Both the position numbers and the translations under genes were made by a program. The notes beneath the pieces are model-generated. The model saw only the letters and a program-made list of their open reading frames with translations. It had not been told where the DNA came from and did not search any database. A stretch of 64,000 nt of DNA, taken from assembly GCA_030152565.1 (NCBI GenBank), contig JASLJE010000004.1, positions 77,038 to 141,037 on the forward strand, in the 5' to 3' direction. Of the stretch, positions 18,076-27,097 are shown in pieces (within the stretch, counting starts at the first letter, position 1; each line of letters opens with the position of its first letter). This DNA comes from Peptoniphilaceae bacterium (GTDB taxonomy: Bacteria; Bacillota; Clostridia; Tissierellales; Peptoniphilaceae).

Positions 18076-18348
18076 ATGTCTAAGGATTTTAATGAAACAA
18101 TGCTGTTTAAAATGCCAAGAGAAGGCAAGGAAGAAATAGTTGAGATTATAAGTAAGGTGTATGAGTCATTAAATGAAAAGGGATATGACCCTGAAAACCA
18201 AATTATTGGATATATATTGTCAGGTGACCCGACTTATATAACAAGTCACAAGGATGCAAGAAAATTAATAAGACAGGTAGACAGAAATGAACTACTAGAA
18301 GAATTGTTGACTTTTTACTTAAAAAACAATAACATTAACGAAAAATAG
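18076..18348 (+). CDS. ireB: IreB family regulatory phosphoprotein (DUF965)
   Basis: Small (90-residue) DUF965 protein. In Enterococcus faecalis IreB is a substrate of the PASTA kinase IreK and negatively affects cephalosporin resistance; this is family knowledge only. The conserved central segment around QIIGYILSGDPTYITSH (residues 36-52) is present, and Thr residues near the N-terminus (T9) and in the conserved segment are possible phosphosites. It lies nine bases after alaS with an AGGAGG ribosome binding site, in its usual place between alaS and ruvX. Confidence 0.93.
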   Translation: MSKDFNETMLFKMPREGKEEIVEIISKVYESLNEKGYDPENQIIGYILSGDPTYITSHKDARKLIRQVDRNELLEELLTFYLKNNNINEK

Positions 18349-18357
18349 TTATGAAGG

Positions 18358-18388
18358 AATAGGTAGAAATTGTTCATTTCTACCTATT
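18358..18388 (+). other. Perfect hairpin between ireB and ruvX
   Basis: A 13-bp perfect inverted repeat (18358-18370 with 18376-18388) with a five-base loop. It lacks a U-run, so it is not a standard terminator. It could be an RNA processing or stability element in the alaS-ireB-ruvX transcript. Confidence 0.6.
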
Positions 18389-18406
18389 GTGTTGATAAGG
18401 TGATTT

Positions 18407-18817
18407 ATGGATAGATATATGGGATTAGACTTAGGTACGAAGACAATAGGAGTTGCTTTAAGTGACCCTATGCACATGTTTGCCAGTGCCTACAAGACGA
18501 TAAAAAGAACTAATATTGATGAAGACATCAAGGAATTAATAGAAATAATAAAAACAGAAAATGTTTCAAAGATAATTATAGGCATGCCCTATAATATGAA
18601 TAATACTGTAGGACCATCAGGCCAAAGAGTTTTGAGCTTTGTGGACCTTTTAAAAAAATCCGTAGACAATGAAATAATTTACATCGATGAAAGGCTTTCT
18701 ACTGTATCAGCAGAAAGAGTTTTAATCGAGACCAAGGTTAGACGTGAAAACAGAAAAAAACATATCGATAAGCTAGCTGCTACATTTATACTACAAACGT
18801 ATTTAGATAGAAATTGA
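18407..18817 (+). CDS. ruvX: RuvX/YqgF family Holliday junction resolvase-like nuclease
   Basis: RNase H-fold nuclease implicated in Holliday junction resolution and 16S rRNA 5'-end processing. The acidic residues of the fold are visible: D8 in LDLGTKTIG, D94/E95 in IDERLST and D121 in DKLAA. The length (136) is typical. It occupies its conserved position between ireB and the DUF1292 gene, and starts 18 bases after a long hairpin. YqgF is essential in several bacteria. The exact physiological substrate in this lineage cannot be read from sequence. Confidence 0.94.
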   Translation: MDRYMGLDLGTKTIGVALSDPMHMFASAYKTIKRTNIDEDIKELIEIIKTENVSKIIIGMPYNMNNTVGPSGQRVLSFVDLLKKSVDNEIIYIDERLSTVSAERVLIETKVRRENRKKHIDKLAATFILQTYLDRN

Positions 18818-18824
18818 GGTTATT

Positions 18825-19058
18825 ATGGATAAGATTATACTTAATGATGGAAACAAGGACATAGAATTCGAATTACTGGACACATTTGGCATAGATGACA
18901 AGGATTATGCATCTTTGCTAAATAGTGAAACAGAAGAAATATATTTATTAGAAATAAAAATAGATGGGAGTGAAACATATTTTTCAACCATTGACAATCA
19001 ACAGGAATTTGATGAGGTTATGTCCTTTTATATGGAGTTGCTTGATGAATTAAATTAA
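18825..19058 (+). CDS. DUF1292 family protein (YrzB-like)
   Basis: A 77-residue acidic protein of the DUF1292 family, function unknown. It shows the family pattern of a beta-rich core with a short LLDTF motif near residue 17 and a C-terminal helix rich in acidic residues (about residues 61-77). It is seven bases after ruvX, the same order as in Bacillus (yrzL-yrrK-yrzB). A second, much longer DUF1292 paralogue with a His/Cys-rich tail lies at 26597-27094. Confidence 0.88.
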   Translation: MDKIILNDGNKDIEFELLDTFGIDDKDYASLLNSETEEIYLLEIKIDGSETYFSTIDNQQEFDEVMSFYMELLDELN

Positions 19059-19080
19059 AGCAATAAGGAAGGATGATAAA

Positions 19081-20775
19081 TTGAATAAGCGTAATAATAG
19101 GAATAAAAAATTAAAGATAATTCCTCTTGGAGGAGTAGGCGAAATAGGAAAGAACATGACTGCAGTAGAGTACAATAATCAAATAATTATTGTAGACGCA
19201 GGACTTACTTTTCCAGATGAAACAATGTTAGGGGTAGATATAGTAATACCAGACTTTAGCTACCTAGAACAGAACAAGGACAAGATTAAGGGATTAGTTG
19301 TAACTCATGGACACGAAGATCATATCGGGGCTGTACCATATCTCCTAAAGAAATTTAATGTAAGGGTTTACGCGACTAGACTTACATTGGGACTGATAGA
19401 AGTTAAACTAAAGGAACATAGACTGGATACATCATTACTAAAGATTGTTCACCCTGGTCAAACTATAAAATTAGGTGATTTTGACATTGAATTTATCAGT
19501 GTAAATCACTCCATACCAGATGCTACATCTATAGCTATCCACTCACCAGTGGGAGTTGTTATATTTACAGGAGACTTTAAGGTTGACTATACTCCTATAG
19601 ATGGAGTTCATATGGATATTCAAAGATTTGCCCAATTGGGTAGTGAGGGAGTATTAGCCCTACTATCTGATAGTACCAACGTGGAAAGGCCGGGCTATAC
19701 TATGAGTGAAATCATAGTAGGAGATACTTTTAAGCAGGTATTTGCATCTGCGCCAGAGAGAATAGTAATAGCTACCTTTGCCTCCAACCTTCACAGGGTT
19801 CAACAGGTAATAGACGCTACAGAATACTATGATAGAAAGTTGGTAATAACTGGTAGATCTATGGAAAACAACGTAAAGATAGCCATAGAATTAGGTTATT
19901 TAAAGATTAAAAAAGACACTATGATCAATATTAATAAAATAGATAATTATGATCCTAGTAAGATAGTTATGTTGACTACAGGAAGTCAAGGAGAGCCAAT
20001 GAGCGCTCTTACTAGACTGGCTAAGTCAGAACATAGAAAGGTTAAGTTAAGACCTAATGATACAGTAATCATATCAGCTACTCCAATACCTGGAAATGAA
20101 GAGTCCATGGGAGATGTGATTAACAACCTAACTGAATTAGGATGTGAGGTTGTATATTCCAAGTTGGCTGATGTTCACGTATCAGGTCACGCCTGCCAGG
20201 AAGAATTAAAGTTAATGCTATCCTTGGTAAGGCCAAAATACTTTATACCTGTTCATGGTGAAAAAAGACATTTAAAAATGCATGCTAAACTTGCTGAACA
20301 AGTTGGGGTTAAGCCTGAAAATATCTTGATAGGTAAGAATGGTAATGTATTTGAATTTGATAGATACAGCGGCAAGATAAACGGCCAAGTACAAGCTGGA
20401 AACGTACTAGTTGACGGTTTAGGAATCGGAGATGTAGGTAATGTTGTCTTAAGAGATAGAAAACATTTATCTGAAGAAGGATTAATAACAGTTGTACTAA
20501 ACGTTGATAAAAAGACTAAACGATTAGTTGGATCACCAGAAATAATCTCTAGAGGTTTCGTATACGTTAAGGAATCTAAGGATATTATAGGTAATGCCAA
20601 GAGGATTATCCTGAATGTAATGAAGGAAGTAGAAAAGAAAAACATCACTGATGTTAACTATATTAAGTACTTGATTAGGGATAGACTTAAGTCCTATGTA
20701 TACACTGAGATAAAGAGAGATCCAATGATTATACCAATAATTATGGAAGTGGATACAGATGGCAAAGATAAATAA
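19081..20775 (+). CDS. rnj: Ribonuclease J
   Basis: Metallo-beta-lactamase/beta-CASP ribonuclease with endonuclease and 5'-3' exonuclease activity, important in mRNA turnover and rRNA maturation. The start is TTG at 19081 preceded by AAGGAAGG; the first ATG is well inside the core. The metal-binding HGHEDH is at residues 76-81, the beta-CASP region in the middle (TGSQGEPMSALTR near 304), and the C-terminal domain follows. Length 564 is typical. In Bacillus mltG sits between the DUF1292 gene and trmR; here RNase J does. The next gene starts 17 bases inside its 3' end. Confidence 0.95.
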   Translation: MNKRNNRNKKLKIIPLGGVGEIGKNMTAVEYNNQIIIVDAGLTFPDETMLGVDIVIPDFSYLEQNKDKIKGLVVTHGHEDHIGAVPYLLKKFNVRVYATRLTLGLIEVKLKEHRLDTSLLKIVHPGQTIKLGDFDIEFISVNHSIPDATSIAIHSPVGVVIFTGDFKVDYTPIDGVHMDIQRFAQLGSEGVLALLSDSTNVERPGYTMSEIIVGDTFKQVFASAPERIVIATFASNLHRVQQVIDATEYYDRKLVITGRSMENNVKIAIELGYLKIKKDTMININKIDNYDPSKIVMLTTGSQGEPMSALTRLAKSEHRKVKLRPNDTVIISATPIPGNEESMGDVINNLTELGCEVVYSKLADVHVSGHACQEELKLMLSLVRPKYFIPVHGEKRHLKMHAKLAEQVGVKPENILIGKNGNVFEFDRYSGKINGQVQAGNVLVDGLGIGDVGNVVLRDRKHLSEEGLITVVLNVDKKTKRLVGSPEIISRGFVYVKESKDIIGNAKRIILNVMKEVEKKNITDVNYIKYLIRDRLKSYVYTEIKRDPMIIPIIMEVDTDGKDK

Positions 20776-21421
20776 TGAAAAAGTTGTGGACTACCTTCAT
20801 ATACTTTATGACGGTAAGGACCCAGACTATTTAGAAGAATTAAGACAGTATGGTGAAGAAAATAAGGTGCCTATAGTCCATAGGGAAGTAGGCGAACTTA
20901 TGAAAACCATGATTAAAATATATAAACCAAAAAGGATACTAGAGATAGGTACAGCCATAGGATATTCATCAATCCTCATGGCTTCTGTCTCATCTGAGGA
21001 TGTAGTGATCAAGACCATAGAGATCAGAGAGGACATGAAAGAAATCGCTGATGCTAACATAGAGAAATATGGATTTGACAAGAATATAGAAGTTTTACTA
21101 GGCGATGCAGCTGTGGTCCTAGACCAGTTGGATGAGAAATTTGACATGGTCTTTATAGATGCGGCCAAGGGGCAATATATAAAATACCTGGAAAAAGCCC
21201 TACCCTTGATGGAAGAAGAGGCTTTAATAATATCAGACAATATTTTATACAAGGCCATGATAGCTGATGACAGCCTGGTAGTGAGAAGGAAAAAGACAAT
21301 AGTTACCAGAATTAGAAGATATCTGGATATACTTACCAGCACTGAAAACTTGACTACCTCAGTTATACCAATAGGCGATGGGGTCGCCATTACCTACAAG
21401 GAGGGAGAATGCAAAATTTAG
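20759..21421 (+). CDS. trmR: O-methyltransferase, probable tRNA 5-hydroxyuridine methyltransferase TrmR
   Basis: Class I SAM-dependent O-methyltransferase of the caffeoyl-CoA-like family. The SAM loop EIGTAIGYSS lies near residues 61-70, and the acidic metal/substrate motif FIDAAKGQY near 130. In B. subtilis TrmR (YrrM) methylates 5-hydroxyuridine at the tRNA wobble position. The assignment here rests on that family and on position: the next gene is a U32 protein of the TrhP type that makes the 5-hydroxyuridine substrate. It overlaps RNase J by 17 bases and the U32 gene by 13 bases, so translation is coupled. Other small-molecule O-methyltransferase roles are possible but less likely. Confidence 0.85.
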   Translation: MAKINNEKVVDYLHILYDGKDPDYLEELRQYGEENKVPIVHREVGELMKTMIKIYKPKRILEIGTAIGYSSILMASVSSEDVVIKTIEIREDMKEIADANIEKYGFDKNIEVLLGDAAVVLDQLDEKFDMVFIDAAKGQYIKYLEKALPLMEEEALIISDNILYKAMIADDSLVVRRKKTIVTRIRRYLDILTSTENLTTSVIPIGDGVAITYKEGECKI

Positions 21422-22635
21422 AATTACTAGCTCCAGCAGGAGATATAGATAAATTAAAAACTGCCATTGACTATGGTGCAGATGCAGTGTTTTTGGCAGG
21501 TAAGGAATATGGACTAAGGACAGCTTCAAAAAACTTTTCAGATGAAGAGTTGAAGGAGGCTGTAGACTATGCCCATTCAAAGGGTAAAAAAGTTTATATT
21601 ACCATGAATATAATTGCCCATAATAACGACTTTACTGAAGTTGATGAATATATTAAATACCTAGATAAAATAGCTATAGATGGGGTCATAGTAGCTGACC
21701 CGGGAATCTTCATGAGAATAAAGACCCTAGCTCCAAGAATAGAGCTTCACATTAGTACTCAAGCCAATATAACCAATGCAGAAACAGTTAACTTCTGGTA
21801 TGAACTAGGAGCTAGAAGAGTGGTATTGGCCAGGGAATTATCACTAGAAGAAATAAGATATATTAGACAAAATATTCCAGAAGATATGGAATTGGAAGTC
21901 TTTGTACATGGAGCCATGTGCATATCATATTCAGGCAGGTGTTTATTGAGCAACTATATGACCAATAGGGACGCAAATCATGGAGACTGTGCTCAATCTT
22001 GCAGGTGGAAGTACAACTTGGTTGAAGAAAAAAGACCAGGAGAATACTATCCAATAGAGGAAGATGAAAGGGGCACATTTATTTTTAACTCCAAGGACCT
22101 ATGTCTTTTAGAAAACATAGGAGACTTGATAGATGCAGGGGTTAACAGCTTTAAGATAGAAGGTAGGGTTAAGACCCAATACTATGTAGCCACTGTTATA
22201 AGATCCTATAGGTTGGCCATAGATGCCTATCTAGAAAATAGATTTACAGATGACTATAAGGCTTATTTATTAGAAGAAATTAAAAAGGCCAGTCATAGAG
22301 ATTTTACCAAGGGATTTTTAAATGGTAAGCCAGGTCCAGAAGGACAAAACTATGAAACTAGTTCCTATGTTAGGGGCTATGACTTTATAGCGCAAATTCT
22401 AGACTATGATGAGGAAAGTAAGACGGCCTTGGTAGAGCAAAGAAATAAGTTTTCCCTAGGGGACAAGGTGGAAGCCTTTGGACCTTATGAGGATTATCAC
22501 GAATTTACCATAGACAAGATAATAGATGAAAATGGACAAGAGAAAGAATCAGCGCCACATGCCCAAGAATTGTTGAAAATTAATATTAACTATCCAGCAA
22601 GAAAAGGTGACATGATTAGACGTAGAGTAGACTAA
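21409..22635 (+). CDS. trhP: Peptidase U32 family protein, probable prephenate-dependent tRNA hydroxylase TrhP
   Basis: U32 proteins of this type hydroxylate wobble U34 of tRNA using prephenate, supplying the substrate for TrmR. The N-terminal TIM-barrel-like domain opens ELLAPAGDIDKLKTAI, and the four cysteine Fe-S ligands are C171, C178, C194 and C198. The C-terminal region contains the family FTKGFLNGKPG element near residue 300. Bacillus has two adjacent U32 genes (yrrN, yrrO); this window has one of 408 residues. The peptidase name is historical. The 13-base overlap with trmR supports a joint pathway. Confidence 0.87.
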   Translation: MQNLELLAPAGDIDKLKTAIDYGADAVFLAGKEYGLRTASKNFSDEELKEAVDYAHSKGKKVYITMNIIAHNNDFTEVDEYIKYLDKIAIDGVIVADPGIFMRIKTLAPRIELHISTQANITNAETVNFWYELGARRVVLARELSLEEIRYIRQNIPEDMELEVFVHGAMCISYSGRCLLSNYMTNRDANHGDCAQSCRWKYNLVEEKRPGEYYPIEEDERGTFIFNSKDLCLLENIGDLIDAGVNSFKIEGRVKTQYYVATVIRSYRLAIDAYLENRFTDDYKAYLLEEIKKASHRDFTKGFLNGKPGPEGQNYETSSYVRGYDFIAQILDYDEESKTALVEQRNKFSLGDKVEAFGPYEDYHEFTIDKIIDENGQEKESAPHAQELLKININYPARKGDMIRRRVD

Positions 22636-22647
22636 AGAAGGTGTATT

Positions 22648-23502
22648 ATGAAAAGAATCCACAGGCAATTAACCTTTATCTTAATAGGTGCCCTACTTAT
22701 GGCTTCAGCATCCCACTTTTTTCTAATTCCCCAGGAATTGGCATCAGGAGGAGTGTCGGGTATAGCCGTAATAATTAATCACGCCTTTCCCGGAGTCAAT
22801 ATAGGCTTGACAGTTACAGCTTTAAACATAGTTCTTTTTGCAGTAGGTTTTATAGTTCTAGGCAGTCAGTTTGGAATTTTAACCCTCTTGGGAACCTTTG
22901 TTTATTCAGCCTTATTAATAGTCTTTGAAAGTTTTTTGCCTATGACAAGGCCTCTAGTAGAGGATGTTATAGTAAATGTGGTGGCAGGTTCTAGTATTAT
23001 GGCCATGGGTTTGGCCATAGTCTTAAATGAAAATGCCTCTACAGGCGGAACAGATATAGTAGGAAAAATAATTAGTAAGTATTTACACCTGGATATAGGT
23101 AAGAGTATCTTTTTAGCAGATTCCATGGTTTTGGTTTCAGCAACCCTGGTGATGGGGATTGAAAAAGGTCTATACTCTATAATTGGAAATATAATAACTT
23201 CTGTCCTAGTAGATAAGTTTATAGCAGGCTTTAATACCAAGATAGCAGTTACTATTATTTCAGACCAGTTGGATTCGATAAATGATTATATCAATTTAGA
23301 ATTAAATAGGGGAACTACGATTTACAAGGCAGTGGGGGGCTATACTAAAGATCCAAGAGATATACTAGTGACCATTGTCCAAAGACCCCAATATATAAAA
23401 ATAAAAGAATTTGTAAATGAGATCGATCCTGATGCTTTTGTATTTGTTAAATATGTTAGTGAAGTTATAGGAGAAGGTTTTACAAGGGAGTCATTAAAAT
23501 GA
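22648..23502 (+). CDS. YitT family membrane protein (DUF161 + DUF2179), copy 2
   Basis: Second YitT paralogue, 284 residues. Hydrophobic segments fill about residues 8-190, with the ASGGVSGIAVIIN motif near residue 32 and NASTGGTDIVGK near 129; the C-terminal DUF2179 domain covers about the last 90 residues. It shares the overall layout of copy 1 at 13990-14889 but is clearly divergent in sequence. It follows the tRNA modification pair and its last four bases (ATGA) overlap the cvfB start. The transported substrate is unknown. Confidence 0.88.
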   Translation: MKRIHRQLTFILIGALLMASASHFFLIPQELASGGVSGIAVIINHAFPGVNIGLTVTALNIVLFAVGFIVLGSQFGILTLLGTFVYSALLIVFESFLPMTRPLVEDVIVNVVAGSSIMAMGLAIVLNENASTGGTDIVGKIISKYLHLDIGKSIFLADSMVLVSATLVMGIEKGLYSIIGNIITSVLVDKFIAGFNTKIAVTIISDQLDSINDYINLELNRGTTIYKAVGGYTKDPRDILVTIVQRPQYIKIKEFVNEIDPDAFVFVKYVSEVIGEGFTRESLK

Positions 23503-24371
23503 TAGAATTAGGAAAAACACAAAATTTAGTCATAAAGAGATTTACATCAGTAGGGGCATTTTTAAATGTCAATGCTGATACGGACAATAATACAGACGTA
23601 TTATTACCAAGAAAATATGTTAAGAAAGATTGGAATGTGGGAGATGACATTGAAGTATTTATCTATTTAGATAATAGTAATCGTCAAATTGCCACAACTA
23701 AAAAATCCAAGTTAGAGTTGAATGAATTAGCTATCTTACAAGTTATAGATACCACAAAGATAGGAGCTTTCATGGACTGGGGCTTGGACAAGGACTTGCT
23801 TTTACCCTTTGAAGAACAAAGTGTAAAGGCAAAGAAATATGCTTATTATTTGGTTGGGCTTTACCTAGATAAATCCAACAGACTTTGTGCGACTATGAAG
23901 GTCGATAAATACTTTGATCAAAATCCAGAGTATAAAGAGGATGATTGGGTGGAAGGTAAGGTTTATGCCTTTAATTATGATATAGGCGCCTTTGTACTAA
24001 TAGACAATAAGTACAATGGACTGCTTCCTTCAGAAGAAGTGATGGGAATACTAAAGATAGGTGAAACTGTTAAGGCCAGAGTTAAAAGGGTTAAGCCTGA
24101 TGGCAAGATAGACCTTACTTTTAACAATAGAATGTATGTGGAACTTAATAAGGACGCTGAGACTGTTTATAATATTCTTAGGGATAATGGCGGCTTTTTG
24201 AAGGTAAATGATAAGAGTGATAGTAGACTCATAAAAAGTATTTTTGGTATGAGTAAATCCCAATTTAAAAGATCTGTTGGTAGACTACTAAAACAGAGAA
24301 GAATCACATTTAAAAATGATGGGATACAGATAAATTATGGAGGACAAAATGGAAGAAAAAATTTTAACTAG
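23499..24371 (+). CDS. cvfB: CvfB family S1-like RNA-binding regulator
   Basis: CvfB proteins have tandem S1-like RNA-binding folds followed by a winged-helix domain; in Staphylococcus aureus CvfB affects virulence gene expression. Here three OB/S1-like units fill residues 1-215 (for example VKRVKPDGKIDLTF near 193) and the C-terminal winged helix includes SKSQFKRSVGRLLKQRRI near 255. Length 290 is typical. It overlaps the upstream YitT gene by four bases and the downstream parvulin gene by 23 bases, a tightly coupled set. Confidence 0.88.
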   Translation: MIELGKTQNLVIKRFTSVGAFLNVNADTDNNTDVLLPRKYVKKDWNVGDDIEVFIYLDNSNRQIATTKKSKLELNELAILQVIDTTKIGAFMDWGLDKDLLLPFEEQSVKAKKYAYYLVGLYLDKSNRLCATMKVDKYFDQNPEYKEDDWVEGKVYAFNYDIGAFVLIDNKYNGLLPSEEVMGILKIGETVKARVKRVKPDGKIDLTFNNRMYVELNKDAETVYNILRDNGGFLKVNDKSDSRLIKSIFGMSKSQFKRSVGRLLKQRRITFKNDGIQINYGGQNGRKNFN

Positions 24372-25092
24372 AGTAGGCGATTTTACAGTAACTGAGAAGG
24401 ACGTATTGGATTTTATTAACTTGTTAGGTCAAGAAGGTATGCAATTCAATAACTCTTCAGGAATAAAGCAAGTTGCCAAGGAACTTATGAATCAACACTT
24501 AATTTACTTAGATGCTAAGGAAAGCAAGTTAGATGAAGAGGAAGACTTTGTTAATGAATTAAATATTGCTAAGGAACAAATGTTAAAACAATATTCAATG
24601 AGAAAAGTTTTAGAATCTGTTGAAGTACCTGAAGAAGAAATCAAGGCATTTTACGAAGAAAACAAGGCTATGTTCAAACCTATGTATTCATTTAAGGCTA
24701 GTCATATCCTAGTTGAAGAAGAAGACAAGGCTAAGGAAATCAAGGCTAAATTAGACGAAGGTTCTAAATTTGAAGACTTGGCTCAAGAATTTTCAACTTG
24801 CCCATCTAAAGAAGCAGGAGGAGAATTAGGAGTATTTTCAACAGGACAAATGGTTCCAGAATTTGAAGATGCTTGTGTTGAAATGGAAGTTGGATCAATT
24901 TCTGAACCTGTTAAAACACAATTTGGCTACCACTTAATCAAGTTAGACGACAAGGCTCTTGCTAAGGATGCTGACTTTGAATCTGTAAAATTAGATATAA
25001 ATAATATGTTACTAGGACAAAAACAACAAGAAAAGTATTTAGAAGTAACTGAAAACTTACACGAAAAATACGAAGTTGAAAGCTTTATTTAA
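24349..25092 (+). CDS. Cytosolic parvulin-type peptidyl-prolyl isomerase
   Basis: Foldase-like protein with a SurA-N-like helical segment (about residues 1-105) and one PpiC/parvulin domain (about 108-200), including ASHILVEEEDKAKEI and the QFGYHLIKL end motif. There is no signal peptide or lipobox, so unlike PrsA it should act in the cytosol. I choose ATG 24349, with GGAGG five bases upstream, over the in-frame ATG at 24337 that contains that ribosome binding site. The product is 247 residues and very acidic. Similar unsecreted parvulins occur in clostridia; the client is unknown. Confidence 0.88.
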   Translation: MEEKILTRVGDFTVTEKDVLDFINLLGQEGMQFNNSSGIKQVAKELMNQHLIYLDAKESKLDEEEDFVNELNIAKEQMLKQYSMRKVLESVEVPEEEIKAFYEENKAMFKPMYSFKASHILVEEEDKAKEIKAKLDEGSKFEDLAQEFSTCPSKEAGGELGVFSTGQMVPEFEDACVEMEVGSISEPVKTQFGYHLIKLDDKALAKDADFESVKLDINNMLLGQKQQEKYLEVTENLHEKYEVESFI

Positions 25093-25101
25093 GGAAAAAT
25101 T

Positions 25102-26544
25102 ATGGAAAGATTAATTAACTCAACTGCTTCAAATGTGTTCAATAATTTTATAAAACTTAATAAGATTCCCAGATGTTCCAACAATGAAGAGGAAATAAGT
25201 AATTATTTAAGAATGTTTGGTGAGAGTCTAGGACTTACTACCATCCAAGATGAATTCTTAAATGTCTATATAAAGAAACCTGCAACTATTGGATATGAAA
25301 ATCATGAACCAGTAGTTTTACAGGCCCACATGGACATGGTCTGTGAAAAAACAGAAGATTCAGACCATGATTTCTGCAAGGACCCTATAGAGGTTCATGT
25401 AGAAGGGGATTATATTAAGGCTAATAAGACCACCTTGGGAGCAGATAATGGTATTGGTGTTGCCCTTGCCTTGGATATTTTGGAAAATGATAGCCTGGCT
25501 CATCCGCCTATTGAAGTCATTATAACAGCGACTGAAGAAACTGGCATGGACGGAGTTATAGGCCTATCCAAAGACCTATTAAAGGGAAGAAAATTGATAA
25601 ATATTGACACAGAAGAGGAAGGAACCCTTATCATTGGTTGTGCAGGAGGGATTAATTCCTATCTAGACTTGGATATTAAAAGAGAAAGTGGCCATTCTAA
25701 GAAAACAGTGAAACTATCCCTAGCAGGACTTAAGGGAGGTCACTCAGGAATGACCATAGGCAGTAACAATATAAATGCCATTAAATTAATTTCTGAGTAT
25801 ATAAGAAAAATTAGAACAGAAATACCTATGAGTCTTCTTGCCATCAAGGGGGGAACCAAGCACAATGCCATTCCTTCTCAAGCAGAGATCATAGTTGGTA
25901 TAGAAGATGAAGACCTGGAAAGGTTTAAGGAAGTCTATACCAAGGTTACCAATGAATATGTGGAAAACTCTCTTAAGAGGGAACCAGATATATCCTTTGC
26001 CTATGAACTAGTAGGGGAAGAAAAAACTTTTATCACTACTGAAGACGCTAAGAAGATGCTTAATTTGATTCAACTTTTACCCCATGGAGTAAACACTATG
26101 GACAGTGAAACTGATCAGGTTCAATCATCTAATAACTTGGCCATAGTAAGGACAGAAGAAGATAAGTTTAAGGTGAGTATATCAATTAGAAGCTCCAAGG
26201 AAGCCGAAAGAGAAAATCTTATAAATAAGGTTGAAGAAGTGGCTAAATTGGTAGGAGCTAGCATGGACCTAAGTGAAGGCTATCCTATGTGGGAACCTAA
26301 GGAAGTATCTCCTTTAAAAGAAGTGGCTAGAATAGCCTATAAGGATCTGACAGAAGAGGATTTAAATATTAGTACTATTCACGCTGGACTTGAGTGTGGT
26401 ATTATAAGTGAAAAATATCCAGAAATGGATATGATTTCCATAGGACCTAATATTGAAGGTGCTCATACGCCAGAAGAAAAGTTGTCCATCAGGTCAACAG
26501 AATTTATAAGAGAATATATCTACGATATATTGGCTAGATTATAG
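25102..26544 (+). CDS. pepD: Aminoacyl-histidine dipeptidase (PepD, peptidase M20C)
   Basis: Cytosolic zinc dipeptidase of the M20C family that hydrolyses Xaa-His and other dipeptides. Metal ligands fit H76 and D78 in AHMDMVCE, the GADNGIG loop near 113, ATEETGM near 144 (catalytic Glu), and a late His in the EGAHTPEE region near 455. Length 480 is normal. It lies nine bases after the parvulin gene. A dipeptidase is consistent with a peptide- or amino-acid-fermenting anaerobe. Confidence 0.94.
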   Translation: MERLINSTASNVFNNFIKLNKIPRCSNNEEEISNYLRMFGESLGLTTIQDEFLNVYIKKPATIGYENHEPVVLQAHMDMVCEKTEDSDHDFCKDPIEVHVEGDYIKANKTTLGADNGIGVALALDILENDSLAHPPIEVIITATEETGMDGVIGLSKDLLKGRKLINIDTEEEGTLIIGCAGGINSYLDLDIKRESGHSKKTVKLSLAGLKGGHSGMTIGSNNINAIKLISEYIRKIRTEIPMSLLAIKGGTKHNAIPSQAEIIVGIEDEDLERFKEVYTKVTNEYVENSLKREPDISFAYELVGEEKTFITTEDAKKMLNLIQLLPHGVNTMDSETDQVQSSNNLAIVRTEEDKFKVSISIRSSKEAERENLINKVEEVAKLVGASMDLSEGYPMWEPKEVSPLKEVARIAYKDLTEEDLNISTIHAGLECGIISEKYPEMDMISIGPNIEGAHTPEEKLSIRSTEFIREYIYDILARL

Positions 26545-26596
26545 AATAAAAAATTAACAATAGGGTATAAATATATTATAGCCTAAGGAGGATGTT

Positions 26597-27094
26597 ATGA
26601 CAGATAATAAAGATTTAGAAATGAATGAAGAATTTGAAGAATTCGAAGATTTTGAAACAATTCATTTAACTCTAGAAGATGACACTGAATTAGAATGTGC
26701 CGTTCTTGGAGTATTTGAAGTGGACGAAACAGAATACGTTGCCTTACTTCCATTAGTTGAAGGCGAAGAAGCAGATGAAGTATTACTTTACAGATTCCAC
26801 GAAAAAGAAGACGAAGAAATTGAAATCTCTATGATTGAATCAGAAGAAGAATTTAATATAGCAGCAGAAGCTTATTATGAATTAGTAAGCGATCATGACC
26901 ACGATCATGATCACGATGGATGTTGCGGACACGACCATGACCATGACCACGAAGGATGCTGCGGACATGGCCATAATCATGATGATGACCATTGTTGTAA
27001 AGAAGACGGTCACAGACATGACAAGGATCACTGTTGTAAGGAAGATGGCCACAAACACGAAGATGGTCACTGCTGTAAACACGATCACGAATAA
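26597..27094 (+). CDS. DUF1292 protein with His/Cys-rich metal-binding tail
   Basis: Residues 1-98 form an acidic DUF1292 domain (VLGVFEVDETEYVALLP near 36). Residues 100-165 are a low-complexity tail with 20 His and 10 Cys arranged as five CC pairs within GCCGH, HCCKEDGH and HCCKHDH repeats alternating with HD runs. Such a tail should bind several soft or borderline metal ions (Zn, Ni, Co or Cu); storage, buffering or delivery is inferred. An AAGGAGG ribosome binding site precedes the ATG, and an imperfect palindrome (26563-26583) lies just upstream. The next gene starts four bases after the stop. The plain DUF1292 paralogue at 18825 lacks the tail. Function unproven. Confidence 0.85.
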   Translation: MTDNKDLEMNEEFEEFEDFETIHLTLEDDTELECAVLGVFEVDETEYVALLPLVEGEEADEVLLYRFHEKEDEEIEISMIESEEEFNIAAEAYYELVSDHDHDHDHDGCCGHDHDHDHEGCCGHGHNHDDDHCCKEDGHRHDKDHCCKEDGHKHEDGHCCKHDHE

Positions 27095-27097
27095 GAT

